Shown here one piece after another: positions 1-6,532 of a stretch of DNA of 8,008 bases; the first letter of the stretch is position 1, and every line of letters starts with the position of its first letter. Where the stretch lies: contig JBEKYH010000374.1 of NCBI GenBank assembly GCA_049511115.1, forward strand, positions 1-8,008, given 5' to 3'. Both the position numbers and the translations under genes were made by a program. The notes beneath the pieces are model-generated. The model was not told the DNA's origin. It saw nothing but the letters and a program-made list of their open reading frames with translations, and did not search any database. Source of the DNA: JBEKYH01 sp049511115. GTDB lineage: Bacteria; Planctomycetota; Phycisphaerae; Tepidisphaerales; Tepidisphaeraceae.

Positions 1-1
1 C

Positions 2-361
2 AGCATGGCAGTCGCCGGGGTTGCGAACCCTCCATTGCATTTCTTCTGCCTCACAGCGGTCAATAAGGGGCAGCGACCTGTGACGATTTCCCAGGCCGGG
101 ATTGTTCTGGGCGACGGAAGGACGTTCGTGCCTGCTCGGTCAGCTCTGGGCCTATGGAAACTACCGATCAAGTTGCAGGAGACAGACAAGATTGACATCT
201 TTGCGAATGCCTCCGACATCTACAGCGCTCTCAATGAGGCGAGGGCGCAGGGGCGAACGTCCTCGCTATCGTTCGCTTATGTAAAGGACACCGTTGGCAA
301 AGTTTACCAAAGCGCCCCGCTAACAGATTTCACGATCGAGGACTTCTTGCCCGCGCGATAG
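2..361 (+). CDS. Hypothetical beta-rich protein, probably the C-terminal part of a longer protein
   Basis: I do not recognise this as a named family. The frame is open from the window edge to a TAG stop; an ATG occurs at position 5, but only four bases precede it, so the real start may lie upstream. The roughly 118 visible residues contain alternating hydrophobic strands. A segment of the type VNKGQRPVTIS..GIVLGDGR (about residues 19-39) resembles beta-sandwich hypothetical proteins in which 'N-x-G-x-R-P-V-T-I' precedes a 'DGR' turn. No membrane segment, signal peptide or catalytic motif is visible in the part present. It is followed by a 143-bp gap and the secreted protease gene on the same strand, but the palindrome between them argues against firm coupling. 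The resemblance is from memory and gives no function. Confidence 0.6.
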   Translation, partial: SMAVAGVANPPLHFFCLTAVNKGQRPVTISQAGIVLGDGRTFVPARSALGLWKLPIKLQETDKIDIFANASDIYSALNEARAQGRTSSLSFAYVKDTVGKVYQSAPLTDFTIEDFLPAR

Positions 362-404
362 CCGAGGGAAAACGCGAGCGGCTCACCGCGCGTACTCTCG
401 GCCG

Positions 405-420
405 GCTCCGCATGCGGAGC
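405..420. terminator. Perfect 16-bp palindrome, possible hairpin terminator
   Basis: GCTCCGCATGCGGAGC is a perfect palindrome that can fold as a 6-bp GC-rich stem with a CATG loop. It lies 43 bp after the stop of the upstream hypothetical gene and is followed by a C/T-rich stretch, not a clean T run. It could end transcription of the first gene or be a dimeric operator for the protease gene. I cannot tell which from sequence alone. Confidence 0.4.
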
Positions 421-456
421 GACGGGCCGCCCGGCTTCTCTTGTATTCTTAAGTGC

Positions 457-476
457 GGTATCATTGGGTATCATTG
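457..476 (+). repeat. Perfect tandem 10-bp repeat upstream of the protease gene
   Basis: The decamer GGTATCATTG occurs twice back to back, ending 28 bp before the protease ATG. Each unit holds a TATCAT hexamer that could act as a -10 element, and TTCTTA lies 17 bp before the second one (446-451). A 10-bp period puts both copies on the same face of the helix, as expected for a regulator site or a duplicated promoter element. The repeat is seen directly; the regulatory role is inference. Confidence 0.5.
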
Positions 477-504
477 GAAATCCATTTGCAGAAGGGGTCG
501 CCTC

Positions 505-2190
505 ATGCGAATTGCCAATTCATCCACTGCGACCTGGGCGGTAGTCGCCCTCGTCGTTGGCATGGGTTCCATTAACACGACGCTAAAAGCCCAGGACTCT
601 CGCGCAATCGCTAAGACCGTTATGCCGTCAGTGGTTCTGCTCACTACGCTGGATAGTAGCGGGCAACCCATGTCGTTAGGCAGCGGGTTCGTTGTAGGGG
701 ACGGCTTGGTCGCCACGAACCTGCACGTCATATCGGGAGCATCCCGCGGGTTTGCGAAATTGCCCAATGATGAAGATAAATTTCCTATCCAGGGGACCTG
801 CGGCATTGATAGCGTTCACGACCTGGCGATTCTCAGTATACCGGGGCTGAAGGCGACGGCTCTTCATCTTGGGGACAGCGACCAAATCGCGCCGGGCGAC
901 GCGATCTACGTCGTCGGGAATCCAGAAGGGCTTGAGGGCACATTTTCCACGGGTGTTGTGAGCGCTGTTCGAAAGACGGGCGACGATCTATTATTGCAAC
1001 TCACCGCGCCTATTTCCCCCGGCAGCAGCGGCGGTCCCGTGACAAATGCAAAGGGTGAAGTGATTGGAATATCAGTTGCGACGCTCAAGGACGGCCAGAA
1101 TTTGAATTTCGCGATTCCATCGCGCTACCTCGGTACGTTATTGGCTAAGCCCACTGCTGTAACCGGCTTCGTCGCCGCCGCTACCCAGCCGACGGCCCAA
1201 GGCGTCGGGGAAATCTCGGGTGCCGTATGGATAAACATGAATGACGGCTCGTCGAACCTACAACGTGGCTTTCAGATATGGGTTATGACCGCCGAGCCGT
1301 TGTCTCGTTCAGTGGTGGCCGGTTGCCTAAGCGCGGCTATCTCGGAACATCAGAAGTCGATTGACCAAACATTAAAATCGATGAAGTCGATGCAGGATAC
1401 GGTAGGAGCTGATGCCGATGTTTCTTTGTTTACCGATTCCCTAAAGAGCGACAGGGATGAGATTGCCGAAATCCAACGCGCGATTCGTCAGTTGCCAGCC
1501 AAGATGAGCGTAACGGATGCCTTCCGACTGGTCACGCTGTTTTCCGAGGACGATATCCCGTTCTTCGCTGACGCCGTGGACGCGAACCTCGCGAAAGAGA
1601 CAAGGACCGACGTGGATGGGAAATACACCATTGGAGACTTGTCACAAGGCGACTATTTCCTTCGAGCCGATCTCTATCTCGAAAAATCAAACCAATACAT
1701 AGACTGGCTCGTGCCCGTGCACGTCGCAGCAGACAGCACGTCGAAGGTCGATCTTTTCAATGACGATAGAGCAATCACGAGGGAGGAAATGCTCGCCGCG
1801 ATGAAGCCGCTCGTTGAGCAGCCAGTCGCGGCGCAGCCGCCACCAAATGCCAGGGCATTTAGCGGAGAGGCGCCAGCGCCAATCCCCGCGCCAGCGCCTG
1901 CCTCAACTCTTACAGTTCCGGAGGCACTAAAGGCTTACCACGATGCGCAGGCCGCGTGCATCGCTAAAATGGGTCCGCAGGCCGACTACCTTAAGGCTTT
2001 GATGGCCATGAAGTTAGCCCAAGAACAATGCGATGAGGCAACTAAGGATGACGATAGGGCGGCGGCGGCAAAAAAAGTGCTGGCGGCGAAGGCGGAAGTT
2101 CGCCGGATCGAGGCCGCCGCTTTTGACGCGGACCCCGGGGTTAAGGAAGCAAAGCGGGTATTGGACGCCGCCGAGGCAAGCCAACCTTGA
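505..2190 (+). CDS. Secreted HtrA/trypsin-like serine protease with split carboxypeptidase-regulatory-like domain
   Basis: A predicted exported serine endopeptidase of 561 residues. The ATG at 505 is preferred over an ATG at 412 because AAGGGG lies 7 nt upstream and a signal peptide starts there: hydrophobic core about residues 11-23, likely cleavage after LKA (residue 29). The protease domain spans about residues 32-215, with His74 in TNLHVI, Asp106 in HDLAIL and Ser175 in SPGSSGGP forming the HtrA-type triad; no PDZ domain follows. Residues 237-262 and 365-418 look like the two halves of a carboxypeptidase-regulatory/Cna-B-like beta domain (DVDGKYTIGDLSQGDYFLRA). A charged, probably helical insert of about 100 residues separates them. 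Next come a Pro/Ala linker (about 438-467) and an Ala/Lys/Glu-rich, probably helical tail (470-561). An envelope role is likely; the substrate is unknown. Confidence is high for the protease and moderate for the domains after it. Confidence 0.85.
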   Translation: MRIANSSTATWAVVALVVGMGSINTTLKAQDSRAIAKTVMPSVVLLTTLDSSGQPMSLGSGFVVGDGLVATNLHVISGASRGFAKLPNDEDKFPIQGTCGIDSVHDLAILSIPGLKATALHLGDSDQIAPGDAIYVVGNPEGLEGTFSTGVVSAVRKTGDDLLLQLTAPISPGSSGGPVTNAKGEVIGISVATLKDGQNLNFAIPSRYLGTLLAKPTAVTGFVAAATQPTAQGVGEISGAVWINMNDGSSNLQRGFQIWVMTAEPLSRSVVAGCLSAAISEHQKSIDQTLKSMKSMQDTVGADADVSLFTDSLKSDRDEIAEIQRAIRQLPAKMSVTDAFRLVTLFSEDDIPFFADAVDANLAKETRTDVDGKYTIGDLSQGDYFLRADLYLEKSNQYIDWLVPVHVAADSTSKVDLFNDDRAITREEMLAAMKPLVEQPVAAQPPPNARAFSGEAPAPIPAPAPASTLTVPEALKAYHDAQAACIAKMGPQADYLKALMAMKLAQEQCDEATKDDDRAAAAKKVLAAKAEVRRIEAAAFDADPGVKEAKRVLDAAEASQP

Positions 2191-2387
2191 TGGCTAAACG
2201 CCGGTGGAGGCGCTTGTTTCATCGTTGGGCCTCTCCTCCAAACCTCCTCGCCAGCCCTGGCATACGGCTCGACGGAACTCGCCGCGGGCCGGTGGCGAGA
2301 GAATTAGGCCTGCACCGACGCCCACCATCCGTGGGGAACGTCGGGTCTTCGACTTGTCACTCGGTTACCCCGTCTCGCAGAGTGCTT
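2191..2387. other. Convergent intergenic gap, weak hairpins only
   Basis: These 197 bp separate the protease stop from the vapC stop on the opposite strand. The best structure is a hairpin with CTCGCC at 2278-2283 and GGCGAG at 2294-2299, extendable by two pairs including one G-T, around a 6-nt loop. It has no T tract. It could serve as a shared terminator, but support is weak. Open frames here do not resemble a protein I know. Confidence 0.3.
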
Positions 2388-2774
2388 TCAGTACGCTCGG
2401 ACCACGCGCAGACCCGGAAATGCCAAGAAGTGCTTGACGTTCTGCGTGAAAACCTCGATGTCGAGGCGCAAAGCGGTAGCGGCGATTTGGCAATCGGGCC
2501 AGTCGACCCCATGTGTGAGGCGAAACTGGCGGTCCAGGTCGAGGGCGGCCATGCCGTCAGCCTGGTCGGGCACGGCAAGGTCGAAGGTTTGCAGGAAGGA
2601 ATCGATCAGATTCTGCTCGCCTTTGTTGCGCGCGCCGGTAAGCAATTCGGCGGCCACGAGCAGGTGGGTGCGGGCGCGGCCCGCAACGGACCGGCCGGCA
2701 AGAAATGCGATCGCATCAGCGCGACCGCGGAGACAATCGATCAGGATTGAGCTGTCGAAAATCCCGCCACTCAT
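2388..2774 (-). CDS. vapC: VapC-type PIN-domain ribonuclease toxin
   Basis: A predicted Mg2+-dependent RNase toxin of a type II toxin-antitoxin pair, 128 residues, a typical single PIN domain. The acidic residues are in the expected order: Asp7 in FDSSILIDCLRG, Glu43 in AAELLTGA, and Asp94 in DWPDCQIAATAL. The closing motif FTQNVKHF (residues 109-116) matches the family's usual T-x-N-x-x-H-F pattern. The start is the ATG at 2774, not the upstream in-frame TTG, because this ATG overlaps the antitoxin stop as ATGA, giving translational coupling. VapC toxins generally cut tRNA or rRNA; the target here is unknown. All key residues are present, so the toxin looks intact. It should be cotranscribed with the antitoxin and repressed by the complex. 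Confidence 0.9.
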   Translation of the reverse strand: MSGGIFDSSILIDCLRGRADAIAFLAGRSVAGRARTHLLVAAELLTGARNKGEQNLIDSFLQTFDLAVPDQADGMAALDLDRQFRLTHGVDWPDCQIAATALRLDIEVFTQNVKHFLAFPGLRVVRAY

Positions 2775-3013
2775 GACTCCGCCGTGCAAGCGCGCCGCAT
2801 CATGCGCTCGCGCAATAAATTCGACGCTTCGATGGAGTCATCAGGCAGGTCGGTGCGGTCTTTCCAGATGCCCAGAGCCGGGTGCTCGGCAGACGGCTGA
2901 ACTCGCGCGGCGACAGGAGCTGATGCGGCAAGCTCCTTCAATTTATCCCGCACCTGGGCCAACTCGCCCGAACTAAGGCGGGGCAATTCCGCTATGATTT
3001 CGGCGGCACTCAT
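2771..3013 (-). CDS. vapB: VapB-like antitoxin, partner of the PIN toxin
   Basis: An 80-residue antitoxin directly upstream of the PIN toxin, overlapping it by 4 nt. The N-terminal module, MSAAEIIAELPRLSSGELAQ and on to about residue 28, is a predicted helical segment seen in many planctomycete-style antitoxins. The C-terminal part (residues 47-74, ALGIWKDRTDLPDDSIEASN followed by Leu/Arg-rich residues) has the Trp-Lys-Asp-Arg pattern typical of toxin-neutralising tails. The ATG at 3013 is chosen because TATAAT lies exactly 8 nt upstream, so transcription should start at or next to the ATG and leave no room for a ribosome binding site. Its N-terminal module matches 21 of 28 residues of the lone antitoxin-like protein at 7670. 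The symbol is functional; the exact antitoxin family is not certain. Confidence 0.85.
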   Translation of the reverse strand: MSAAEIIAELPRLSSGELAQVRDKLKELAASAPVAARVQPSAEHPALGIWKDRTDLPDDSIEASNLLRERMMRRACTAES

Positions 3014-3021
3014 TTGAAGCA

Positions 3022-3027
3022 ATTATA
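3022..3027 (-). promoter_or_regulatory. TATAAT -10 box of the vapBC operon, predicted leaderless transcript
   Basis: On the minus strand TATAAT is followed by 8 nt and then the vapB ATG. Bacterial transcripts normally start about 6-8 nt after the -10 box, so the mRNA should begin at the start codon. No good -35 hexamer is seen 17 bp upstream. The motif ATCGAATCG lies 13 bp upstream of the box (3041-3049) and may be an operator. The 7670 gene has the same box at the same spacing. Confidence 0.65.
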
Positions 3028-3124
3028 CCCCGGAAATGGACGATTCGATAGCGTTTGTTTGCGAGCTTCTCGTACATGGGTGTGACGCTCAATTGTGGCG
3101 AAAGGCAAAGAACCCTCACCCCAA

Positions 3125-3150
3125 CCCTCTCCCTGAGTACATGGAGAGGG
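3125..3150. repeat. Dispersed intergenic hairpin repeat, copy 1
   Basis: CCCTCTCC (3125-3132) pairs with GGAGAGGG (3143-3150). After one C-T mismatch, TG/CA closes an AGTA loop. The surrounding sequence (CCCTCACCCCAACCCTCTCC, from 3113) has the look of the abundant intergenic C/T-rich hairpins of many GC-rich bacteria. The 20-base core at 3128-3147 is identical at 18 of 20 positions to the hairpin after rseP at 6481-6500. Confidence 0.7.
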
Positions 3151-3316
3151 GGTAAAGGGCAGTATCGCCACAAGAGGAGTTACGCCCCTCGTACATCCAG
3201 CCACCCCGCACACGGCGAAACTTCGGCGCCCTGCCTCCGCTTCTCCCCTTCTCGCCGCATGGCGGCGACTCCCCTCATTCCCCCCTCCGCCCTCATCGTT
3301 TATAGTAACAAGTCGC

Positions 3317-4504
3317 TTGTCCAAACGGGTCGCCATCCTCGGCTCCACCGGCTCCATCGGGGTCTCCAGCCTGGATGTCATTCACCACTTAGGCCCCCCC
3401 TACCGCGCCGCCGCCTTGAGCGCGCATCGGCACCATGAGCGGCTCGTCGAGCAGACCCGCCGCTTCCGCCCCGCGGCGGTGGCCGTGAGCGACCATGCCG
3501 CGGCGGCCGAGGTGGAGCCGCATTTGCATGGGCTGGAGGTGCGTCTTTATCGCGGGGCGTCGGGATTGGTGGACCTGGTCAATCGGCCGGATGTGGATGT
3601 GGTCATATCGGCCGTTGTCGGATCTGCGGGTTTGCCCGCCGCGCTCGCAACCGTGCAGGCGGGCAAGACGCTGGCGCTGGCCAACAAGGAATCGCTCGTC
3701 GTCGCCGGTTCGCTGCTCATCCCCTTGGCCCGCCGCCTGGGCGTGACGATATTGCCGGTGGATTCTGAGCATTCGGCCATATTCCAGGCCATGCGCTGCG
3801 GCAAAACATCCGAAGTCCGCCGCGTCATTCTGACCGCCAGCGGGGGGCCGTTCCGGAAGCACACAGCCGACAAAATAAAGAACGCCTCCGTCGCCGATGC
3901 GCTGAATCATCCGACCTGGAAGATGGGCCGGAAGATTTCCATCGACTCGGCCACGATGTTCAACAAAGCGTTGGAGATCATCGAGGCCTGCTGGCTGTTC
4001 GATCTGCCGCCGGAAAAAGTGCAGGTGGTGATCCATCCAGAATCAGTTGTGCATTCGATGGTGGAATTCGTGGACGGCTCGGTTTTGGCCCAGCTTTCGC
4101 CGCCGGACATGAAAACGCCCATACAATATGCGTTGACCTACCCGGAGCGGGCCGAGGGGTGCTCACGGCGGATGGATTGGAATACGCCGTTTGCGTTTCA
4201 CTTTGAGCCGCCGGACTTTACAAGATTTCCGGCTCTAAAATTGGCTTATCGCGTCGCCGCTGAGGGGGGTGACGCGGGCGCGGTCCTTAACGGTGCTAAC
4301 GAGGTTGCCGTCGCGGCGTTTTTGGACGGGCAAATCCCCTTCGACGCGATTTGCCGCGTGGTCGAGCTTACAATAGATCGTCAGCGCGTTCAGAGTCATG
4401 GCACCTTGGACGATCTCCTACAGGCTGACCATTGGGCCAGACAGACAGCCCACGCGATTGTGCGAGAACTCAGCGTTCCCTTGGCGGGCGGTGCTTTAGC
4501 ATGA
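3317..4504 (+). CDS. dxr: 1-deoxy-D-xylulose 5-phosphate reductoisomerase
   Basis: Catalyses the NADPH-dependent rearrangement and reduction of 1-deoxy-D-xylulose 5-phosphate to 2-C-methyl-D-erythritol 4-phosphate, the committed step of the MEP isoprenoid pathway, in the cytoplasm. The 395 residues match the family length. The nucleotide-binding loop GSTGSIG is at residues 9-15 and NKESLVVAG at 123-131. The metal site is Asp149/Glu151 in DSEHSAIFQ plus Glu220 in NKALEIIEA. Substrate-binding motifs are ASGGPFR (174-180), His198 in HPTWKMGRKISIDSATMFNK, and the IHPESVVHSMVEF segment. The start is TTG at 3317: it gives the usual N-terminus just before the glycine loop, no ATG or GTG fits, and no Shine-Dalgarno is visible. 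The stop overlaps the rseP ATG as ATGA, so the two are translationally coupled. All key residues are present. Confidence 0.97.
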   Translation: MSKRVAILGSTGSIGVSSLDVIHHLGPPYRAAALSAHRHHERLVEQTRRFRPAAVAVSDHAAAAEVEPHLHGLEVRLYRGASGLVDLVNRPDVDVVISAVVGSAGLPAALATVQAGKTLALANKESLVVAGSLLIPLARRLGVTILPVDSEHSAIFQAMRCGKTSEVRRVILTASGGPFRKHTADKIKNASVADALNHPTWKMGRKISIDSATMFNKALEIIEACWLFDLPPEKVQVVIHPESVVHSMVEFVDGSVLAQLSPPDMKTPIQYALTYPERAEGCSRRMDWNTPFAFHFEPPDFTRFPALKLAYRVAAEGGDAGAVLNGANEVAVAAFLDGQIPFDAICRVVELTIDRQRVQSHGTLDDLLQADHWARQTAHAIVRELSVPLAGGALA

Positions 4505-5337
4505 TAATCCTTGCGGACTTGTGGCAATCCTTTGCCTCCGGCGCGGGCGATGCCTGGCGATATCTTCTCCTGGCTTTGGGCCTGGGCTTTGTCGTCTTCT
4601 TCCACGAGCTCGGCCACTTCCTCGCCGCCAAATACGCCGGCGTTTCCGTGGAACAATTCGCCGTCGGCTTCGGCAACGCCGCCGTCGCCTGGCGCAAGGG
4701 CATCGGCATCCGCCGCGGCACCACCACGCCGGAAATGGAACGGCGTGTGCAGGCTTATGTCGCCGAGCATCGCCTGGGTCCCGAAGACCCCGACGCCATG
4801 CCCACTCCGCCACAGACGATGCGCGCGATGGCTGCCCTTGGCCTGGGCGAAACCGAATACCGCCTCAATTGGATCCCCCTCGGCGGCTACGTGAAAATGC
4901 TCGGCCAGGACGACTTGGACCCGACCTCGCTCTCCAACGATCCGCGCTCCTATAACATGAAGCCGATCCCCAAGCGGATGCTGATCGTCTCGGCCGGCGT
5001 TTTGATGAATGTCCTGCTGGCGGCGATTGGGTTCATGATCGTCTTCCTGATGGGCTTTCGCGCCCCGCCGGCCGAAGTCGGCGGCGTGCTGAATGATTCG
5101 CCCGCCTCGATGGCCATTGCCTCCGACGGCTCACGCCGCTCGCTGCAAGTGGGCGATCGCATTCTCAGTTTCAACGGCTCGCATCCCAGCGATTTCGCCA
5201 AGATCGCCCTGGCCACCGCGCTGGTAAAAGCAGGCGATTCCATCCCCATCGAAGTCCGCCATCCCGACGGGCAGGTCGAGACATTGCACCTGACTCCCGC
5301 GCCGCGCCGGACCAAGGCGATGACTATTGGAAACTGA
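4501..5337 (+). CDS. rseP: Site-2 zinc metalloprotease RseP, N-terminal fragment (frame 1)
   Basis: First 278 residues of a membrane site-2 protease, which in other bacteria cuts anti-sigma factors such as RseA within the membrane and clears signal-peptide remnants. TM1 spans about residues 20-41 and carries the zinc motif HELGH (His35, Glu36, His39). The membrane-associated loop WIPLGGYVKMLG follows at 124-135, after an insert of about 55 residues not found in E. coli RseP. A second hydrophobic segment (about 160-186) precedes a PDZ domain (190-268) with VGDRILSFNG. The frame then ends in RRTKAMTIGN and TGA at 5335, well before the second zinc motif. The matching remainder continues one frame back, from about 5322. 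The ATG overlaps the dxr stop by 4 nt. As read, this fragment lacks the third zinc ligand and should not be an active protease alone. Confidence 0.88.
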   Translation: MIILADLWQSFASGAGDAWRYLLLALGLGFVVFFHELGHFLAAKYAGVSVEQFAVGFGNAAVAWRKGIGIRRGTTTPEMERRVQAYVAEHRLGPEDPDAMPTPPQTMRAMAALGLGETEYRLNWIPLGGYVKMLGQDDLDPTSLSNDPRSYNMKPIPKRMLIVSAGVLMNVLLAAIGFMIVFLMGFRAPPAEVGGVLNDSPASMAIASDGSRRSLQVGDRILSFNGSHPSDFAKIALATALVKAGDSIPIEVRHPDGQVETLHLTPAPRRTKAMTIGN

Positions 5338-5462
5338 ATCAGGCCCTCGCCGATTCCGACGGCCAGCCCATCACCATCACCACTCGCGCCGCCGATGGGA
5401 AAACGCGTGAGACCAAGGTAACGCCGCATTTTGAAGGCACGTTCGGCGCCGAGGACCTCGCC

Positions 5463-6470
5463 TTGGCCGGCATGACGCCGCGCGCCCAGGTCGGAACGGT
5501 GCTGGCGAAATCCCCCGCCGTGCGTGTGGTTAAGCCGGGCGATGTCATCGTGGCCCTCCGGCCGGCGTCATCGCAACAGACCATAGACAATCCCGCCAAT
5601 ATAGAATTGCGTGACGCCATCAACGGCGCCGGCCAGCAGGACCAATCCATCGTTCTCACGCTTCTCGATCCCGACACCGGCGCGACCCGCGAATCCAGCC
5701 CGATCCTTCCCAATTTTCCGGTGCCGCCGGATCGTCGCGGCCTGGGGATTCAATTGGGGTACGATGAGCAGCACACCGTCGTTGCCGCCGTCGCTCCCGA
5801 CAGCGCCGCAGCCAAAGCCGGCATTTTGCCCGGATGGCAGATCACCAAAGTGGCCGGCCAGGATGTGAGCAACTGGTTCCAGATTCGCCGTCTCCTCGCC
5901 GCCGCCACCGTGGGCCAACCCGTGCCGGTCGAGGCGACCACGCCGCAAGGCCCGGCCACCGTTTCCCTTGATCTCTCGCAGGGCGCCATCGCCTCGTTGC
6001 GGGCCATCACTTTCACGAGCGATCTGGCCGCCATGCTGCACGAGCGCGTCGAGTTGCGGCAGACTTCCAACCCCATCGTCGCCGCCACCTGGGGCGTGAG
6101 CGAGACGCGCGATTTCATCCTGCAATTTTACGTCACCCTGCGCCGCATGGCCGGCGGATCAGTCAGTTACAAGACGCTCCTCGGCCCGGTCGGCATCGTC
6201 CGCTTCGGCGCCGCCAGCGCCGCCCGCGGCATGGATTGGCTCGTCTGGTTCCTGGCCATGATCTCCGCGAACCTCGCCGTCGCAAACTTCCTCCCCATCC
6301 CCGTCATGGACGGCGGCCTGTTTGTGCTGCTGCTGCTCGAAGCCGTGCAGGGCAAACCACTGTCGGCCAACGCCCAGCGCATCATCCAAATGGTCGGCCT
6401 GGCCATCATCCTGAGCATTTTCCTGCTGGTGACCTATCAGGACATCACGCGGCCGTTCACGCATGGGTGA
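5463..6470 (+). CDS. rseP: Site-2 zinc metalloprotease RseP, C-terminal fragment (shifted frame)
   Basis: The continuation of rseP in another frame. The first usable start codon is TTG at 5463 (ATG at 5472), but protein-like sequence in this frame begins earlier, near 5322 (DYWKLNQALADSDGQPITIT), supporting a frame change inside one ancestral gene. From 5463 it encodes 335 residues. A PDZ-like segment covers about 7-75 (VGTVLAKSPAV..KPGDVIVAL) and a PDZ domain about 103-172 (APDSAAAKAGILPGWQITKV). Then comes the conserved C-terminal membrane part: GPVGIVRFG (241-249), the second zinc motif NFLPIPVMDGG (275-285, Asp283 as ligand), and a last membrane helix (about 309-324). Joined with the first fragment the protein would be about 650 residues, longer than the roughly 450 of E. 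coli RseP. A sequencing error, a recent mutation or recoding are all possible. Confidence 0.85.
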   Translation: MAGMTPRAQVGTVLAKSPAVRVVKPGDVIVALRPASSQQTIDNPANIELRDAINGAGQQDQSIVLTLLDPDTGATRESSPILPNFPVPPDRRGLGIQLGYDEQHTVVAAVAPDSAAAKAGILPGWQITKVAGQDVSNWFQIRRLLAAATVGQPVPVEATTPQGPATVSLDLSQGAIASLRAITFTSDLAAMLHERVELRQTSNPIVAATWGVSETRDFILQFYVTLRRMAGGSVSYKTLLGPVGIVRFGAASAARGMDWLVWFLAMISANLAVANFLPIPVMDGGLFVLLLLEAVQGKPLSANAQRIIQMVGLAIILSIFLLVTYQDITRPFTHG

Positions 6471-6476
6471 GGTGCG

Positions 6477-6504
6477 ATCATCTCCCTGGGTACAGGGAGA
6501 TGAT
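6477..6504. terminator. Perfect 12-bp stem hairpin between convergent genes, copy 2 of the hairpin repeat
   Basis: ATCATCTCCCTG (6477-6488) pairs perfectly with CAGGGAGATGAT (6493-6504) around a GGTA loop. It starts 6 bp after the rseP stop and ends 28 bp before the stop of the minus-strand GTPase gene, the expected place for a bidirectional terminator, though neither side has a T tract. Its core is nearly the same as the hairpin at 3128-3147. Confidence 0.7.
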
Positions 6505-6532
6505 GTGGAAAAGCCCAGTGTGGTGGTCCTGG

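Larger units (their letters stand above)
3014..3316. other. Divergent intergenic region between vapB and dxr
   Basis: This 303-bp gap holds the vapBC promoter at its left end and a hairpin repeat at 3125-3150. A GC-rich hairpin follows at 3252-3268 (TCGCCGC, ATG loop, GGCGGCGA region), then a strongly C-rich pyrimidine tract, and TATAGT (3301-3306) ten bases before the dxr TTG. The TATAGT is the only -10-like element I see for dxr, without a convincing -35. Open frames crossing this gap have no recognisable protein character. Confidence 0.5.

Noticed and set aside
412..504. Longer protease start at the ATG at 412
   Set aside because: That ATG lies in the palindrome loop. The added 31 residues would bury the signal peptide, and the ATG at 505 has an AAGGGG site at proper spacing.
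2196..2219. Possible terminator after the protease gene (CGCC..GGCG with TTGTTT)
   Set aside because: Only four strong base pairs, with a bulge needed to extend the stem.
2187..2976. Plus-strand open frames across the vapBC locus
   Set aside because: They are low-complexity, Arg/Ala-rich readings opposite two genes with clear motifs and operon overlap. None resembles a protein.
3010..3381. Minus-strand open frame across the vapB-dxr gap
   Set aside because: It spans the hairpin repeat and the dxr start, has no start signal, and has no recognisable protein features.
5328..5334. TGGAAAC just before the rseP TGA as a -1 frameshift slippery site
   Set aside because: It resembles the known GGGAAAC heptamer, but the first base breaks the X-XXY pairing, so the glycine tRNA would mispair. 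I also see no clear stimulatory structure after it. Not excluded, but too weak to claim.
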